DNA of 64,000 nucleotides from Arenimonas terrae (GTDB lineage Bacteria > Pseudomonadota > Gammaproteobacteria > Xanthomonadales > Xanthomonadaceae), in the NCBI RefSeq assembly GCF_006265115.1, contig NZ_SMDR01000004.1, forward strand, positions 132,010-196,009, in the 5' to 3' direction. The notes below the pieces were generated by a model, which was given only the letters and a program-made list of their open reading frames with translations, did not search any database and was not told the DNA's origin. Shown in pieces: positions 8,323-18,900 of the stretch. The stretch's first letter is position 1, and every line of letters begins with the position of its first letter. The translations under genes and the position numbers were made by a program.

Positions 8323-9362
8323 CGGATCAGGCCGAGCAGGGCCTCCCTGCGGACGCTCAACACCATGCGCAGCTGCGCCGAGCGGTCGCCCTTCGGGATG
8401 TGCGTGCGCATGCTGTGCAGCCAGTCTTCGGGGTCGTCATTCGCGTAAACGCGCGTCGTGCCGCCGAAGCGGCCCTTGAGGCTCAGCGTGACCTCATGGA
8501 AGGCCGACTGGCTGGTGAAGAAGTTGGCGGGTTCGGCGCGATACTCCTTGCCGTCGATCACGTAAAGGATCGCCGTGGCCTTGCCCAGGCGGGCGGCCGC
8601 GTTGGCGTGCTGGTAGTTCGATTCGGACACCACGCTCGGCGCCTTGTTCTCGTTCGACACCGCAATCGATATCTGCGGGCCGTCCTTCTTGACGAAGTTT
8701 GCCGGCTCGCCCGCGAACGCCAGCACCAGGAAGTCGGTGAATTCCTTGACCTTGCCCTCGTGGACCAGCCGCACATTGGTGGCCAGGTAGGTGCGGCTGC
8801 GGCTCAGCCGAGGTGGTTTCGATATCTCCGTGCCGGTCCCGTCGTAGAACTTGACGCCCTTCCCCAGCTGCTTGTTGACGACGTCGACGTAGAGATCCGC
8901 CAGCTCGACCAGCTGGCGGCGGAACGCGGGGTGCAGATAGGCGAACTTCTCCACCACGGGCCCCACCAGCGTAGAGGCCAACCGGCCATTCTCGGCGTCG
9001 CTCAACCGCGCCGCGCTCACGGCGCGGCGGACCGCGAGCAGGGCGTCGCGGAAGGCGTACAGTTCCTTCTTCGAGGCAAAGCCGAAGGACGCCGGGCCAC
9101 GCTGGGCCTTGGCGATGAAGGCGTTCACCGCCGACACGTCCTCCGCCGTCACCCGGCGCACCCGCGACTCCCGGCCCCGCAGGTTGCCGAACAGGATGAA
9201 GACCGCCAGAACGGTCCGGCGCCGGTTGATCGCCAGGCTCCTGGCGCTCATCGCGAACATCGTCTTCTTGTCCAGCCCGACGGCCCTGGATATCGACCGT
9301 GTGGCCGCGTCCATGCAGCTGGCGAGGAACCCGCCCCGTCGTTTCGCGCCGGTCTTGCTCAC
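8319..9362 (-). CDS. Uncharacterised protein, third gene of the three-gene unknown operon (347 aa)
   Basis: The frame is open far upstream, but a GTG at 9362 overlaps the stop of the preceding gene by four bases (GTGA). That gives 347 aa and translational coupling. The N-terminal 60 residues are basic (SKTGAKRRGG, then SLAINRRRTVLAVFILFGN with one short hydrophobic stretch). The middle is helical (DALLAVRRAVSAARL; HPAFRRQLVELADLYVDVVN). The C-terminal half looks beta-rich (SRTYLATNVRLV, ISIAVSNENKAPS, TATILYVIDGKEYRAE). No signal peptide, catalytic motif or named family is recognised. Operon position ties its role to the 585- and 1003-aa proteins. It ends tail-to-tail with the small membrane protein gene. 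Confidence 0.8.
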   Translation of the reverse strand: MSKTGAKRRGGFLASCMDAATRSISRAVGLDKKTMFAMSARSLAINRRRTVLAVFILFGNLRGRESRVRRVTAEDVSAVNAFIAKAQRGPASFGFASKKELYAFRDALLAVRRAVSAARLSDAENGRLASTLVGPVVEKFAYLHPAFRRQLVELADLYVDVVNKQLGKGVKFYDGTGTEISKPPRLSRSRTYLATNVRLVHEGKVKEFTDFLVLAFAGEPANFVKKDGPQISIAVSNENKAPSVVSESNYQHANAAARLGKATAILYVIDGKEYRAEPANFFTSQSAFHEVTLSLKGRFGGTTRVYANDDPEDWLHSMRTHIPKGDRSAQLRMVLSVRREALLGLIR

Positions 9363-11116
9363 GTGCCGGCCGCCTCGTCGGCGGAGTGGATCGCCTCCAT
9401 CAGCGTCTGGGCGTCCTGCAGCGCTCCGCGCACGAAGATCAGCTTCTTGAGCTGGCGCACGCGCCCCGCGGAACGCGACACCATGCGCAGCAGGACCTCC
9501 ATGGCGACCTCCGCCAGCAAGGTCCGGCGCATGGCCAGCAGCTCGCCCAGGGCGGCGATGTCGCCGTCGCCAGCCTCGGCCAGCCGGACCGCCGTCATCC
9601 TCTGGAGGTCGTCGTACTGTTCGGCATAGACGAACGCCGCGCTGAACATCATCGCGACATCGGAAAGTTCGCTGATCACCCGCAGGGCGAGGCCGATCTG
9701 GCCGCCGACGGGAATGAACATCATCAGGCCCAGCACGGCGTCGACCACGGACAGGGCCTTCCGGGCCTCGTCCTTCTCGCGCCTGGCCACTTCCTCCTCG
9801 GCGGCCACCTGGAGCAACTCGCCGATCATCCTGCCCAGGACCACGTTGCGGATGCCGTCTTCGGCCGCCTCGTTCTCGTACAGCTCCACCAGGGTGCGTT
9901 CGCACAGCAGGTGCACGGCCGCGAAGTCGCGACCCGCCACGTCCGCAAGCGCGCGCCGGACCATCACCGCCTCCATCCCGGCCGGGTAGGCCGCGGACAG
10001 CACCACCTCGGCGCTTGTCCCCAGGTAGCGCCCCAGCACGCCGTTGTGGTCCAGCGCGGACCGCATCGATGCGGCGGTCGCCTTGATGTCGGCCAGGGTG
10101 GCGTCGAGCCGCTGCAGCATGTCCTCCTCGCTGGTGGATGCGCTCATCTGCGCCGCGATTGCCATCGCCCAGGGCGCGTTGACCTGCAGCTGGCGGCCGG
10201 CGTCGACGGCCAGGCGGGTGTGGACCTGCAGTTCCGCAAGCAGCTCCGCCTCGCTCTGCGCCGAATCCGAACCGCCGTAGCCGCCGTGCGATGCCCCGCT
10301 GCCGATGCCGCCCGACTGCGGGCTGCCGACCGGCGCGCCATTGCGCAGGTCGGAAAGGCGGGAATTGATCGCCTCGATCCGCTGCCGCGCCGTGCCCACC
10401 TGCACCAGGTAGTGGTGTATCGCGCTCGCCAGTTTCGGATCGGCCATGCGCGGCGCCGGTTGCATCTCGACCCCGCCGCCCACCGGCCGGAGCACCGGCA
10501 CGTAGTGGATGCCGAAGGTCTTGACGGCCCCGGCGACCGACTCGATCGCGACATCGAGCCGGGCGCGCACCGTCTCCTGCACGCGGGCCTCGATGTCGCG
10601 GATCTCCTGCATCACGAACTCGGCCAACAGCAGCCGGCACTCGCGGTAGAACTTCGCCGCCGCGCCCGGCAGCGTGACGACCAGATCGACACCGCCGGGC
10701 AGCGAGGCCTCGCGCGGCTTCATGTCGGCCGGCTGCACGCCGCTCCAGGCCGCGACGGCGCTGGTCGCCGCTTCGACCTGGCTCCAGCCGCCGGCGGCAT
10801 ACAGGGTGAACAGGTCGAGAAAGAGCTCGTCGCCGAGCGGAAGCGCCTCGGGCTTGCCGCCGACCGGGACCTTGATCGTCGGATACGCCGACTCGTTGAT
10901 CTGCTCTTCCTCCACCGACAGCGCGACGGCCAGCTCGCTGCGGTAGACATCCAGCGCGTGCTCAAAACGCTGCCGCGCCGACGCCACGCGCGCGTTCCAG
11001 ACCGAGCTGGTCGCGGCGGGCCCGGCGGCCATGACCGCCAGAGCATCGCCGGGCACAGTCGGTTCGGTCTCGATCGAGATCGACAGCAGGGCCAGCTCCG
11101 GGCCGGACATGCTCAC
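9359..11116 (-). CDS. Uncharacterised helical protein with C-terminal hydrophobic hairpin (585 aa)
   Basis: No named family is recognised. The protein is mostly alpha-helical with long amphipathic stretches. A Gly/Ser-rich linker lies near residues 270-290 (SGGIGSGASHGGYGGSD). Around residues 450-485 is one strongly hydrophobic segment (SVVDAVLGLMMFIPVGG, then IGLALRVISELSDVAMMFSAAFVY) that could form a membrane hairpin, followed by a short helical tail. Such a layout is seen in pore-forming or membrane-inserting proteins, but that is only an analogy. The start is GTG at 11116, or ATG at 11110 two codons in; a GGAG lies upstream of both. It begins 37 nt after the 1003-aa gene and overlaps the 347-aa gene by four bases. 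Confidence 0.8.
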   Translation of the reverse strand: MSMSGPELALLSISIETEPTVPGDALAVMAAGPAATSSVWNARVASARQRFEHALDVYRSELAVALSVEEEQINESAYPTIKVPVGGKPEALPLGDELFLDLFTLYAAGGWSQVEAATSAVAAWSGVQPADMKPREASLPGGVDLVVTLPGAAAKFYRECRLLLAEFVMQEIRDIEARVQETVRARLDVAIESVAGAVKTFGIHYVPVLRPVGGGVEMQPAPRMADPKLASAIHHYLVQVGTARQRIEAINSRLSDLRNGAPVGSPQSGGIGSGASHGGYGGSDSAQSEAELLAELQVHTRLAVDAGRQLQVNAPWAMAIAAQMSASTSEEDMLQRLDATLADIKATAASMRSALDHNGVLGRYLGTSAEVVLSAAYPAGMEAVMVRRALADVAGRDFAAVHLLCERTLVELYENEAAEDGIRNVVLGRMIGELLQVAAEEEVARREKDEARKALSVVDAVLGLMMFIPVGGQIGLALRVISELSDVAMMFSAAFVYAEQYDDLQRMTAVRLAEAGDGDIAALGELLAMRRTLLAEVAMEVLLRMVSRSAGRVRQLKKLIFVRGALQDAQTLMEAIHSADEAAGT

Positions 11117-11153
11117 GGGGGGCTCCGTCGGGGGCTCAGGTCAGCGCGGGTCG

Positions 11154-14100
11154 TCACGAGACCGGCGGCGGCTCGTCGAACTCCGGCAGCGGCGAGCTGC
11201 TGTCCTGCAGGTAGACCAGCGACGTCGGCAGGATGAAGGGCCAGGGATCGCCCTCGGGCTCGCCGTCGGTACCGGCCTGCTGCTGTTTGCGGATCTCCTC
11301 GTGCAGCGGCAGGAACAGCGGGTCGTCGATCACCGGCGACGGGCCGCCTTCCCAGGGCACGCCCGTCGCCAGGTAGTGCAGCACCGCATCCTCGTAGCCC
11401 GGCGTGGCCGCGAGCAGCACGCGCGACGAGCCAGCCTGCAGGAAGGCCGTGTAGAACGGATCGCCGGCGTCGAAGCGGTTCATCATCTCGATCCAGCGCG
11501 GCGCGGCGCCCCAGAAGTAGGGATAGAACAGGTAGGCCAGGTTGTTCCACTCGAAGGCCTGCTCCAGGAACTGCACCAGGGGCGCCTTGTTGTTGGCGAC
11601 GTTGAGGTCGATCGCCGGCAGGTTCAGCCCGGTCTCGGTATTGATCTCGACCTTCAGCCGCTGCGGCGTTCCGGCCGGCGAGGGCGTTTCCTTGAAGACG
11701 TAGTAGCTGTTCTCCCCGGGGCGGGTCGCCACGGCCGGATACAGCAGCCGGTCGTCGTAGATGTAGGAGTCGAACTCCTTGGCCATCAGCGTGATGCAGT
11801 GCTTCTTGAGCTCCTCGACGATCACCCGTGCGTTCAGCAGACCCGAACGCCCCTGCAGGATGTCGTTGGCGGTGCGGGCGCGGAACTCCGCCATCTCGGC
11901 CTGGTAAGCGGCGAGGTCGGCGTCGTACTGGGCCTGCAGGCGGCGGTTGGCGTCCTCGACCCTGGCGCGTTCGATCGCGTGCACGTGCTGGTACACACGG
12001 CGGCGCCAGTCGGCCATGCCGTCGTCGGCCCGCGTGGCGGTATAGCCCAGGGTGAAGGAGTAAAGGATGGCGTCGGTCAGGCCGATCGTGACCTCGACCT
12101 CCTCGTGCAGCGGCACGCTGGTCGCCGTCACGTCCACGTCCTGTCCCACGACCTGCCACATCGGTTCGCCTGGCGACCGGGTCAGCACCTGGATGCCGTC
12201 CACGAAGATCTGGAAGTTGTTGCTCCCGCCCGGGTCGGCCTCGTTGGCCTCATGGAACTTGATGAAGGCATCCACCCGCAGGCCGGTCAGCCGGTAGCCC
12301 TCCAGGCCCAGCCGGCTGGTGAAGGCACGGGTGCGGAAGCGGCGCTGGCCGCTGTTGGGGTCGTCGATTCCCACCGCAAAGGAACCGGTGATGGTTTTCT
12401 CCCCGGTGGTGGCATCGGAGAAGAAGCCCCGCCGCGTCTGCGGGCGCTCGGGCGGCGGCAGGGCCGACAGGTCGTAGAGAAGCGCGAGTTTTTCGTAGTC
12501 GGGCAGCGTGATGTCGTCGGGACCGGTCAAGGCAAGCGGCATCACCACCGACTTGAGGTCGAGCACCGGCGGCTCGGGCAGCGGCGTGTCCTGCGCATAG
12601 GCGCGCAGCCGGGACTCGACCAGGAAATGCGCCGGTTCGGGCACGATGAACTCAAACATCATGCGGCGGCCGACATTCCACAGCTGCGCTTCGTAGACCT
12701 TGTCCACCCAGCGGTAGATGCCCGAGACGTGCTGGGTGGCATCCTCGGCGTTGAAGCCCTGGGTGTTGGTCTCCTCGGTTTCGAGCAGGCGCACCGAGGT
12801 GCGCTGCTCGCTGGCGCGCAGCGACACCCGGTCCACGGATTTGGCGATCACCTCGCGCGCCAGGGTCTCGGCCGTCTTGGCCGACTCCTCGGCCGCGCTC
12901 TGGAACGAAAAGCCGGCGGTCACCGTCGCCACGACCGGCTTGCTGTCGTAGGTCACGCTACCGTTGGCGGTGATGCCGATCGTCTGCTTGAGGGTCTGTT
13001 CCGCGTCGCGCTTGAGCTCGAAGCGGTCGGTGGCCTGGTGCTCGCTCTGGCGTTCTTCGCTGCGCTCGGTGCTGCTGCTGAAGGTGTCTTCGCTCTTCTC
13101 CAGCCGGCGGAACTTCCGTTCGCGGTTCTCGCCCATCATCACGTTGTGGATGTAGGAGATCTCGCCGGGTTTGTAGGCGACCAGGCGCTGGCGCACCACC
13201 TTCAGGTCGCCGACGCCGATCGGATTGACTGCGCTGAACGGACGGCGGTGGCGCAGGCCGCGGCTGAAGACCGGATGGATCGCCGGCTTGGCGCGCAGCA
13301 GGGCCTGCACGGTGGCGGCGTCGCGGGCCACCAGCAAGGGCTGGACCTGCCGGCTGAGCGTCCAGTCGCGGAGCGCGGGGCGCAGGCGGCGGGCCAGTGC
13401 CAGCATCTCGCGCTCGGTATCGCTGAGGCTGGCTTCGGTCCGGCCCGCGAAGGCCGTCACCAGGTCGTCCACGGCGAAGGTTTCCAGCAGGTGCAGCGCC
13501 TGCATCGCCGCGATCACCTCGTCATGCCGCACGACGGCGCGCCGCCGGAGCACCTTGCGCAGGCTGTAGAGCAGGTACAGGCGGTCGAACAGGCGCCGCC
13601 ACAGGTCCCACAGGTTGATCGCGAAGTCCCCGGCGGGGGCCAGCACCCCCTGGCGCAGCGAGGGCTGGTGCAGGGCCGCCAGGGCAGCGGCCTTGGCGCG
13701 GGCCAGCGTCAGGCCGGGGCCCATCGCGCGCAGCGTCGCGTGCAGCTCCATCAGCAGCTCCACGCCGCCGCCCATGTCGGCCGTGCGGTCGGGCACCAGG
13801 TACCAGGCGCTGCGGAAATCGAAGACGGCACGGTCGCCCACGTCGGCGAACAGCAGGTAGCCGGCGGACCAGGGGTCGCCGTCGGGCAGCTCGGCCAGCA
13901 CCATCGGCACGAAACCGAGAAGGTCCGGATCGGCGATGTCGCGGTTCTCCAGGAACACGGCCCGGTAAAGCGTGCGGGCGATCATCGACGGGCTGTGCGT
14001 GGACAGCAGCGGGGTCGGCACGACGTCGACCTCCATGCCCTTGCCCACCAGGGTCCGGTCGTGGATGTAATGGATCTGCTTCTGCGTCGTCCCGACGTCC

Positions 14101-14165
14101 TTGGGCGAACGCAGCGCCATGAACTCCAGGATGTCGGAGGGCTCGAGTGCGGTTTCTTTGCTCAC
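11154..14165 (-). CDS. Large uncharacterised multidomain protein, first gene of the unknown operon (1003 aa)
   Basis: I cannot name a family. Regions by eye: a helical N-terminal part (1-310); a junction LVAYKPGEISYIHNVMMGE near 335-352; a highly charged coiled-coil stretch rich in E, R, S and T (FRRLEKSEDTFSSSTERSEE onward, to about 400); a beta-rich segment; then the striking HVSGIYRWVDKVYEAQLWNV near 500 followed by MFEFIVPEPAHFLVE. A jelly-roll-like segment with FQIFVDGIQVL sits around 650-680. A coiled coil (YDADLAAYQAEMAEFRAR) follows near 765-785, then a C-terminal domain with FEWNNLAYLFYPYFWG. There is no signal peptide. GTG at 14165 with GAGG eight nt upstream is preferred over an in-frame ATG at 14201 without one. 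It starts 110 nt after recD. Confidence 0.82.
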   Translation of the reverse strand: MSKETALEPSDILEFMALRSPKDVGTTQKQIHYIHDRTLVGKGMEVDVVPTPLLSTHSPSMIARTLYRAVFLENRDIADPDLLGFVPMVLAELPDGDPWSAGYLLFADVGDRAVFDFRSAWYLVPDRTADMGGGVELLMELHATLRAMGPGLTLARAKAAALAALHQPSLRQGVLAPAGDFAINLWDLWRRLFDRLYLLYSLRKVLRRRAVVRHDEVIAAMQALHLLETFAVDDLVTAFAGRTEASLSDTEREMLALARRLRPALRDWTLSRQVQPLLVARDAATVQALLRAKPAIHPVFSRGLRHRRPFSAVNPIGVGDLKVVRQRLVAYKPGEISYIHNVMMGENRERKFRRLEKSEDTFSSSTERSEERQSEHQATDRFELKRDAEQTLKQTIGITANGSVTYDSKPVVATVTAGFSFQSAAEESAKTAETLAREVIAKSVDRVSLRASEQRTSVRLLETEETNTQGFNAEDATQHVSGIYRWVDKVYEAQLWNVGRRMMFEFIVPEPAHFLVESRLRAYAQDTPLPEPPVLDLKSVVMPLALTGPDDITLPDYEKLALLYDLSALPPPERPQTRRGFFSDATTGEKTITGSFAVGIDDPNSGQRRFRTRAFTSRLGLEGYRLTGLRVDAFIKFHEANEADPGGSNNFQIFVDGIQVLTRSPGEPMWQVVGQDVDVTATSVPLHEEVEVTIGLTDAILYSFTLGYTATRADDGMADWRRRVYQHVHAIERARVEDANRRLQAQYDADLAAYQAEMAEFRARTANDILQGRSGLLNARVIVEELKKHCITLMAKEFDSYIYDDRLLYPAVATRPGENSYYVFKETPSPAGTPQRLKVEINTETGLNLPAIDLNVANNKAPLVQFLEQAFEWNNLAYLFYPYFWGAAPRWIEMMNRFDAGDPFYTAFLQAGSSRVLLAATPGYEDAVLHYLATGVPWEGGPSPVIDDPLFLPLHEEIRKQQQAGTDGEPEGDPWPFILPTSLVYLQDSSSPLPEFDEPPPVS

Positions 14166-14275
14166 GGCAGCAGCCTCGGGGGGAAGGGGGAGCCGTGGCA
14201 TGCATCACGAATACCGGAGCGGCCAGGCCCTCCGATTCAACGCGTTCCGGGGCCGGGGCCGGCCGCCGCAAGGAC

Positions 14276-15991
14276 TCACGCGCGCAGTTTTTCCACCAGG
14301 CCGCCGGCCCGCTGCAGGGGCCGGGAAAGCGCGGCCTCGAGGCTTGCGCGGGGAGCCCAGATCTCGACGGCATGCTTGGCGCGCGATAGCGCGGTGTACA
14401 GCAGCTGCCGCGACAGGATGCGGTGTTCGGGATCGGGCGGCAGCAGGACGGCGACATGGCCGTATTCACTGCCCTGGCTCTTGTGGACGGTGATGGCCCA
14501 GGCGGGCTCGTGCGCCGGCAGCGCGCCCGGCGCGAACCCCCTGGCACCGCCCTCCGCGGATTCGAACCACACCTGCAGCGTGCCGTCGTCACCGGCCAGG
14601 CACAGGCCGACATCGCCGTTGAACAGGCGCGCGCCGTAGTCGTTGCGGGTGACCATGACCATGCGTCCGGCGAACCAGGTCTGGTCGGCGGGTACGTTCC
14701 AGCGCTGGCGCAGCTGGCGCTCGATCGCGGCATTCATCGCATCGGCACCGAAGGGGCCGTCGCGCAGCGCGCAGAGCAGCTGCCGCGCGGCGAGCGCGCG
14801 CAGCGCCGGCGTGGCGGACCCGCTGGCGGCCAGGGGCGCCGGCGGCCCGGCCTCGGCCAGGGTGTCGGTCCAGCGCCGCACCTCGCGCGCGAGCGCGGCC
14901 GGAGCCTCCACGGCGTGCAGCGCGGCGCGTTCGCCCGCCGCCGCGAGTGCAGTCGCCAGTGCCGCGCCGTCGCCGGCGCGCACCGCTTCGTTCACCGGCA
15001 CCAGCCGGGTATCGGCGCGGAAGCTGTGGCGCAGGCGAACCAGCTCCGGCGCGCCCTGCGCCTCCAGCACCGCGACCAGGTCCATCAGCACCGAACCGGC
15101 ACCGACCGGATTGAGCTGGTCGGCGTCGCCCACCAGCACCAGCGCCGCCTCCGGACGCAGCGCGCGCAGCAGCGCGCGCAGCTGGGCGAGGTCGAGCATC
15201 GAGGCTTCGTCCACCACGACCACGCCCGCTTCGATCGGCGAGTCCGGCCCCCGGGTGTAGGCATTGCGGGTCGGCGAATAAGCGAGCAGGCGGTGCACGG
15301 TGAGCGCGTCCGCGGTGGGCAGGGAATCCAGCTCAGGCTGCCAGTCCGGCGGCAGGTGCGCGCGCAGCCGCTCCGCTTCCTGCCGCAGCGACTGCACCAG
15401 GCGCTGCGCCGCCTTGCCGGTGGGCGCGGCGACGGCAACACCCTGCCCGGCCAGCCCGTCGCGCTGGAGGCGCAGCAGCATGCGCAGCACGGTGGTGGTC
15501 TTGCCGGTGCCGGGCCCGCCGGTGAGCACGAACAGCCGCCGCCCGCCGACCGCGCGCACCGCCTGGCGCTGCTCGCCGTCCCGGGCCGGATCGCCGCCCG
15601 GGAACAGTGCCGCCAGCGTCGCCTCGTCCAGGCCGGAGGGCACGACGGCGGTGCGGCGCGCGCGGACCGCCGCCGCCACGTCGCCCTCGTCCCGATGATT
15701 CCGCCAGAGGTAGAAGCGGCCCTGGGCGTCGAGCACGAAAGGGGTCGGCTGGTTGCCGTCGCCGACCAGGAACTCGGACCGCAGGGCCTCGCGCGCGTCG
15801 TCCGCCAGCGGCGCCAGCGCGGTGTCGCCCGCCAGTTCGGCGACTGCGGCGCGGCCGGCCATCTCCGCCAATCGCGCGGAACCGCCATGGCTCAGCACCC
15901 AGCGCGCCAGCGCCCGCGCCAGCATGCGTTCGCGCAGCGGGCCCTCGGTTTCGGCGAGCGGCGGGCGCGGCTCGTAGCGCAGGTGGCTCAT
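14276..15991 (-). CDS. recD: Exodeoxyribonuclease V alpha subunit RecD
   Basis: A 571-aa superfamily 1B helicase (E. coli RecD is 608 aa). Walker A is GGPGTGKTTT at residues 158-167. The Walker B/motif II region is GVVVVDEASMLDLAQL, followed by ALVLVGDADQLNPVGAGSVL. The C-terminal UvrD-like motif AWAITVHKSQGSEYGHV ends with YTALSRAK. RecD is the 5'-to-3' motor of the RecBCD helicase-nuclease, which resects double-strand breaks, degrades foreign linear DNA and loads RecA. ATG at 15991 overlaps the recB stop by four bases. It is the last gene of recC-recB-recD. No strong terminator is seen in the 110 nt before the next same-strand gene. Confidence 0.97.
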   Translation of the reverse strand: MSHLRYEPRPPLAETEGPLRERMLARALARWVLSHGGSARLAEMAGRAAVAELAGDTALAPLADDAREALRSEFLVGDGNQPTPFVLDAQGRFYLWRNHRDEGDVAAAVRARRTAVVPSGLDEATLAALFPGGDPARDGEQRQAVRAVGGRRLFVLTGGPGTGKTTTVLRMLLRLQRDGLAGQGVAVAAPTGKAAQRLVQSLRQEAERLRAHLPPDWQPELDSLPTADALTVHRLLAYSPTRNAYTRGPDSPIEAGVVVVDEASMLDLAQLRALLRALRPEAALVLVGDADQLNPVGAGSVLMDLVAVLEAQGAPELVRLRHSFRADTRLVPVNEAVRAGDGAALATALAAAGERAALHAVEAPAALAREVRRWTDTLAEAGPPAPLAASGSATPALRALAARQLLCALRDGPFGADAMNAAIERQLRQRWNVPADQTWFAGRMVMVTRNDYGARLFNGDVGLCLAGDDGTLQVWFESAEGGARGFAPGALPAHEPAWAITVHKSQGSEYGHVAVLLPPDPEHRILSRQLLYTALSRAKHAVEIWAPRASLEAALSRPLQRAGGLVEKLRA

Positions 15992-18900
15992 GCTCCAGCC
16001 TCCGTCTCTGCCAGCACCGCATCGACGGCGTGGATCAGGCCGTCGCTGAAACGTTCCACGAAAATACCGGCGCCCGGCGCCAGGCCGGCGGCGCGCACAT
16101 ACATATATATATAGGCGCCGAGCTGCTTCGCCGGCACGTAGTCCGGCAGTCGCTGGCGCAGGAAGCGATGCAGCGCCACCGTGTAAAGCAGCGCCTGCAT
16201 CCGGTAGTGGCTGTGGTCCATCGCCGCGCGCAGGCCGTGGCCGCGATAGTCGGACAGGCGTTCGCCCAGCCAGTTGCCCTTGTAGTCGAGCACGTGGAAG
16301 ACGCCGGCGTGTTCGAACACGAGGTCGATCTTGCCGGTCATCAGGCCACGCAGCCGCTCGGCCGCGAGCGGCGGAACGAGGTCCGGTTCGCCGTTCGCGG
16401 CGCAGGCGGCGCGCAGACGCGACAGCCGCGCGGCGTCGAGCGCGAAGTGGAAGGCCATCTCGGCGCGCTGCTTCGCCGCCGGCACCTCGCCCAGGCGCAG
16501 GCCGGGCAGCAGCTCGGCGGCGAGCGCGCCGTCCATGCGCTGCGCGAGCGGCGCGACCACCGACTCGAGCCTGGTGTCCTGCGCCCGGACGCCGAAGCCG
16601 CGCAGCTGCTCGATCAGAAGTGCGTGCTGCCGCGCCAGCGGGCGGTCCTGCCGGCGGTGCTCGAAGGCGGCGTGCAGCGCATTGCCGAAGGCGGTGCCGC
16701 GCACGTTGGCCAGCGTCGACAGCTCCGGATGCGGCGGCTCGTCCGCCGGCTCGGGAATGACGGCGCCCGGCATCGTCGGTTCGTCGTCGGCGGGCGCCTC
16801 TTCGGTGGCCGCCAGGCGCAGGCCGCTGATCAGGGTCGAGAAGCTCAGGCGCTGGCGCAGCGGCGTGGCCACGGGCTCGCTCAGGGCGACACGCGTAGGC
16901 GGAGACGACGTGACGCGCGGCAGCTGCGCTTCGACCAGCGGCCAGCCGGCATCGTTCCAGGCGACCTGCGGCAGCGCGTGCTGCAGGCCGGCCTGAATCA
17001 CCCGCGCCAGCATCGCGTCCAGCGGCGCGCGCTCCGGATCGGCCTTGGGTTTCTGGCTGTTCGCCGCCTGTGCACGCTCCGGCGGCAGGGCGTACACGTG
17101 GCAGGCGTGGATGGCGCGGGTCAACGCGACATAGAGCGTGCGGAAGCGCTCGTCCTGCCCTTCCCAGCGCGCGATCGCTTTCGCCGCGTCGTCGAAGGCG
17201 GCGCGGCGGCCGCCCTCGCGCAGCGGCACCAGATACGGCGCCTGCAGCGACTGGCCTTCATGCGCCCACATCAGCGGCAGGAACACGACCGGGAACTCCA
17301 GGCCCTTGCTCTTGTGCAGGCTCATCAGCTGCACGCGGCGCGCGTCGGATTCGATGCGCGGCTGGCGCTCGTCGCCGCTGTCCTCGTCGCCGTCGCCCCG
17401 GCGCTGTTCGCCCAGCCAGGCCAGCAGCTCGCGGGCGCCGCCGCCCTGTTCGCTGCGCTGCTGCAGCAGTTCGCCGAGGTGGCGCAGGTCGGTGAGGTCG
17501 CGTTCGCCACCGGGCGTGGCCAGCAGGCGCGGGGCCGCGTCGACCGCCAGCTGCTGCACCAGGGCCAGCACGCCCTTCGCGCGCCAGGTATGGCGCAGGC
17601 GCTGCAGGCGATCCGAGACCGCGGCCCACCGCGGCGAACCGGCATCGAGCGCCGCCAGCATGGCCAGGTCGTAGCCCCAGAGCCGCGTCAGCAGCGCGGC
17701 GCGCAGCGCCGACTCGTCCTCTTCCGCCAGCACCGCGCTCAGCACCAGCTGCAGCTCGAAGGCCCAGTCGCCGGCGAACACGCTGTCGCGCGCGCCGCCG
17801 ACGCAGGGCACGCCGCGCGCCTGCAGCCGCGCGCGCAGGCTGGCGATGTCGCGGTTGGTCGGCAGCAGCACCGCGAGGTCGCCGGGCTCCAGCGGCCGGC
17901 CGCCGATCGCGTGCTGCCCCGAGGCCAGCATCGCCGCGATCTGGTTGGCGCAGGCGTCCAGCGCCTGGCGCCGGCGTTCGCCCTGGCGGCCGGGATCGTC
18001 GGCGTGGAAGTGGACCTGCAGCGGCCGTTCGAGCACGCGGCCGCCGATGGTGTACGGCGTGCCGTCGCGGCGATCGCTGGCTTCGACGGGGCGATAGTTC
18101 ACGTCGTCGGCGCCGCTGCGGCCCAGGGTCTCGCCGCCGGCCGCATACCACTGGTTCACGGCCTGCACGTAGCCGCGCGAGCTGCGGTGGTTGGTGCCCA
18201 GCACCAGCACGTGGCCGGCGTCGCCGCGGGCGCGGCGATAGGCGTGGATGTCGCCGCCGCGGAATCCGTAGATCGCCTGCTTGGGGTCGCCGATCATCAC
18301 CAGACGGCCGCGCGGCGCGCCGTCGGCGTCGCGGTAGAGGCGGTCGAGGATGCCGTACTGCTGCGCGTCGGTGTCCTGGAATTCGTCGACCAGGGCGACC
18401 GGCCAGTCGCGGAACAGCGCGTCGGCCAGCGCCGGATTGGCGGCGATGGCCGCATGCGCGCGGCGGATCATCTCGTCGAAGGTCACCTGGCCGCGTGCGG
18501 CGAGGCGCTCGTCGCGCCAGCGCTGCGCCTGCTCGACCTGGGCGCGCCAGAAGCGCTGCAGCGGCACGAAGCGCGTGGCTTCGATGCGCGGCCAGCCGCC
18601 GAACAGCGCCGCGATGGCCGGGTGCGCCAGGAAGGCAGCCTGGTGTTCGGGGCGGACCTGCTTGTCCAGCAGCTGATCGCGGATCAGCGCGAGGTGGTCT
18701 TCCTTCGGCCACCCGCCTTCGCCGGCGAAGCAGTCGGCCAGGGCCGTCAATGCGGTGCGCAGCGCGCTGTTGCTGCGCGCGAACCAGGCCACGCGGCCGA
18801 CGACATCGCGCAGGCCGGACACCAGGTCCTCCGGCAGGGCGGCGAGCACGGCCGGCAGGTCTTCGCCTTCGGCGTCGATGCGCACGCCCGGCGCCATCAG

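Noticed and set aside
11031..14639. Very long plus-strand open frame opposite the 1003-aa gene
   Set aside because: It is the antisense of a gene with strong third-position GC bias; the product is rich in His, Arg, Gly and Gln with no domains, as expected of a shadow frame. The same holds for long frames opposite recBCD, the RTX gene, the RND permease and the atp genes.
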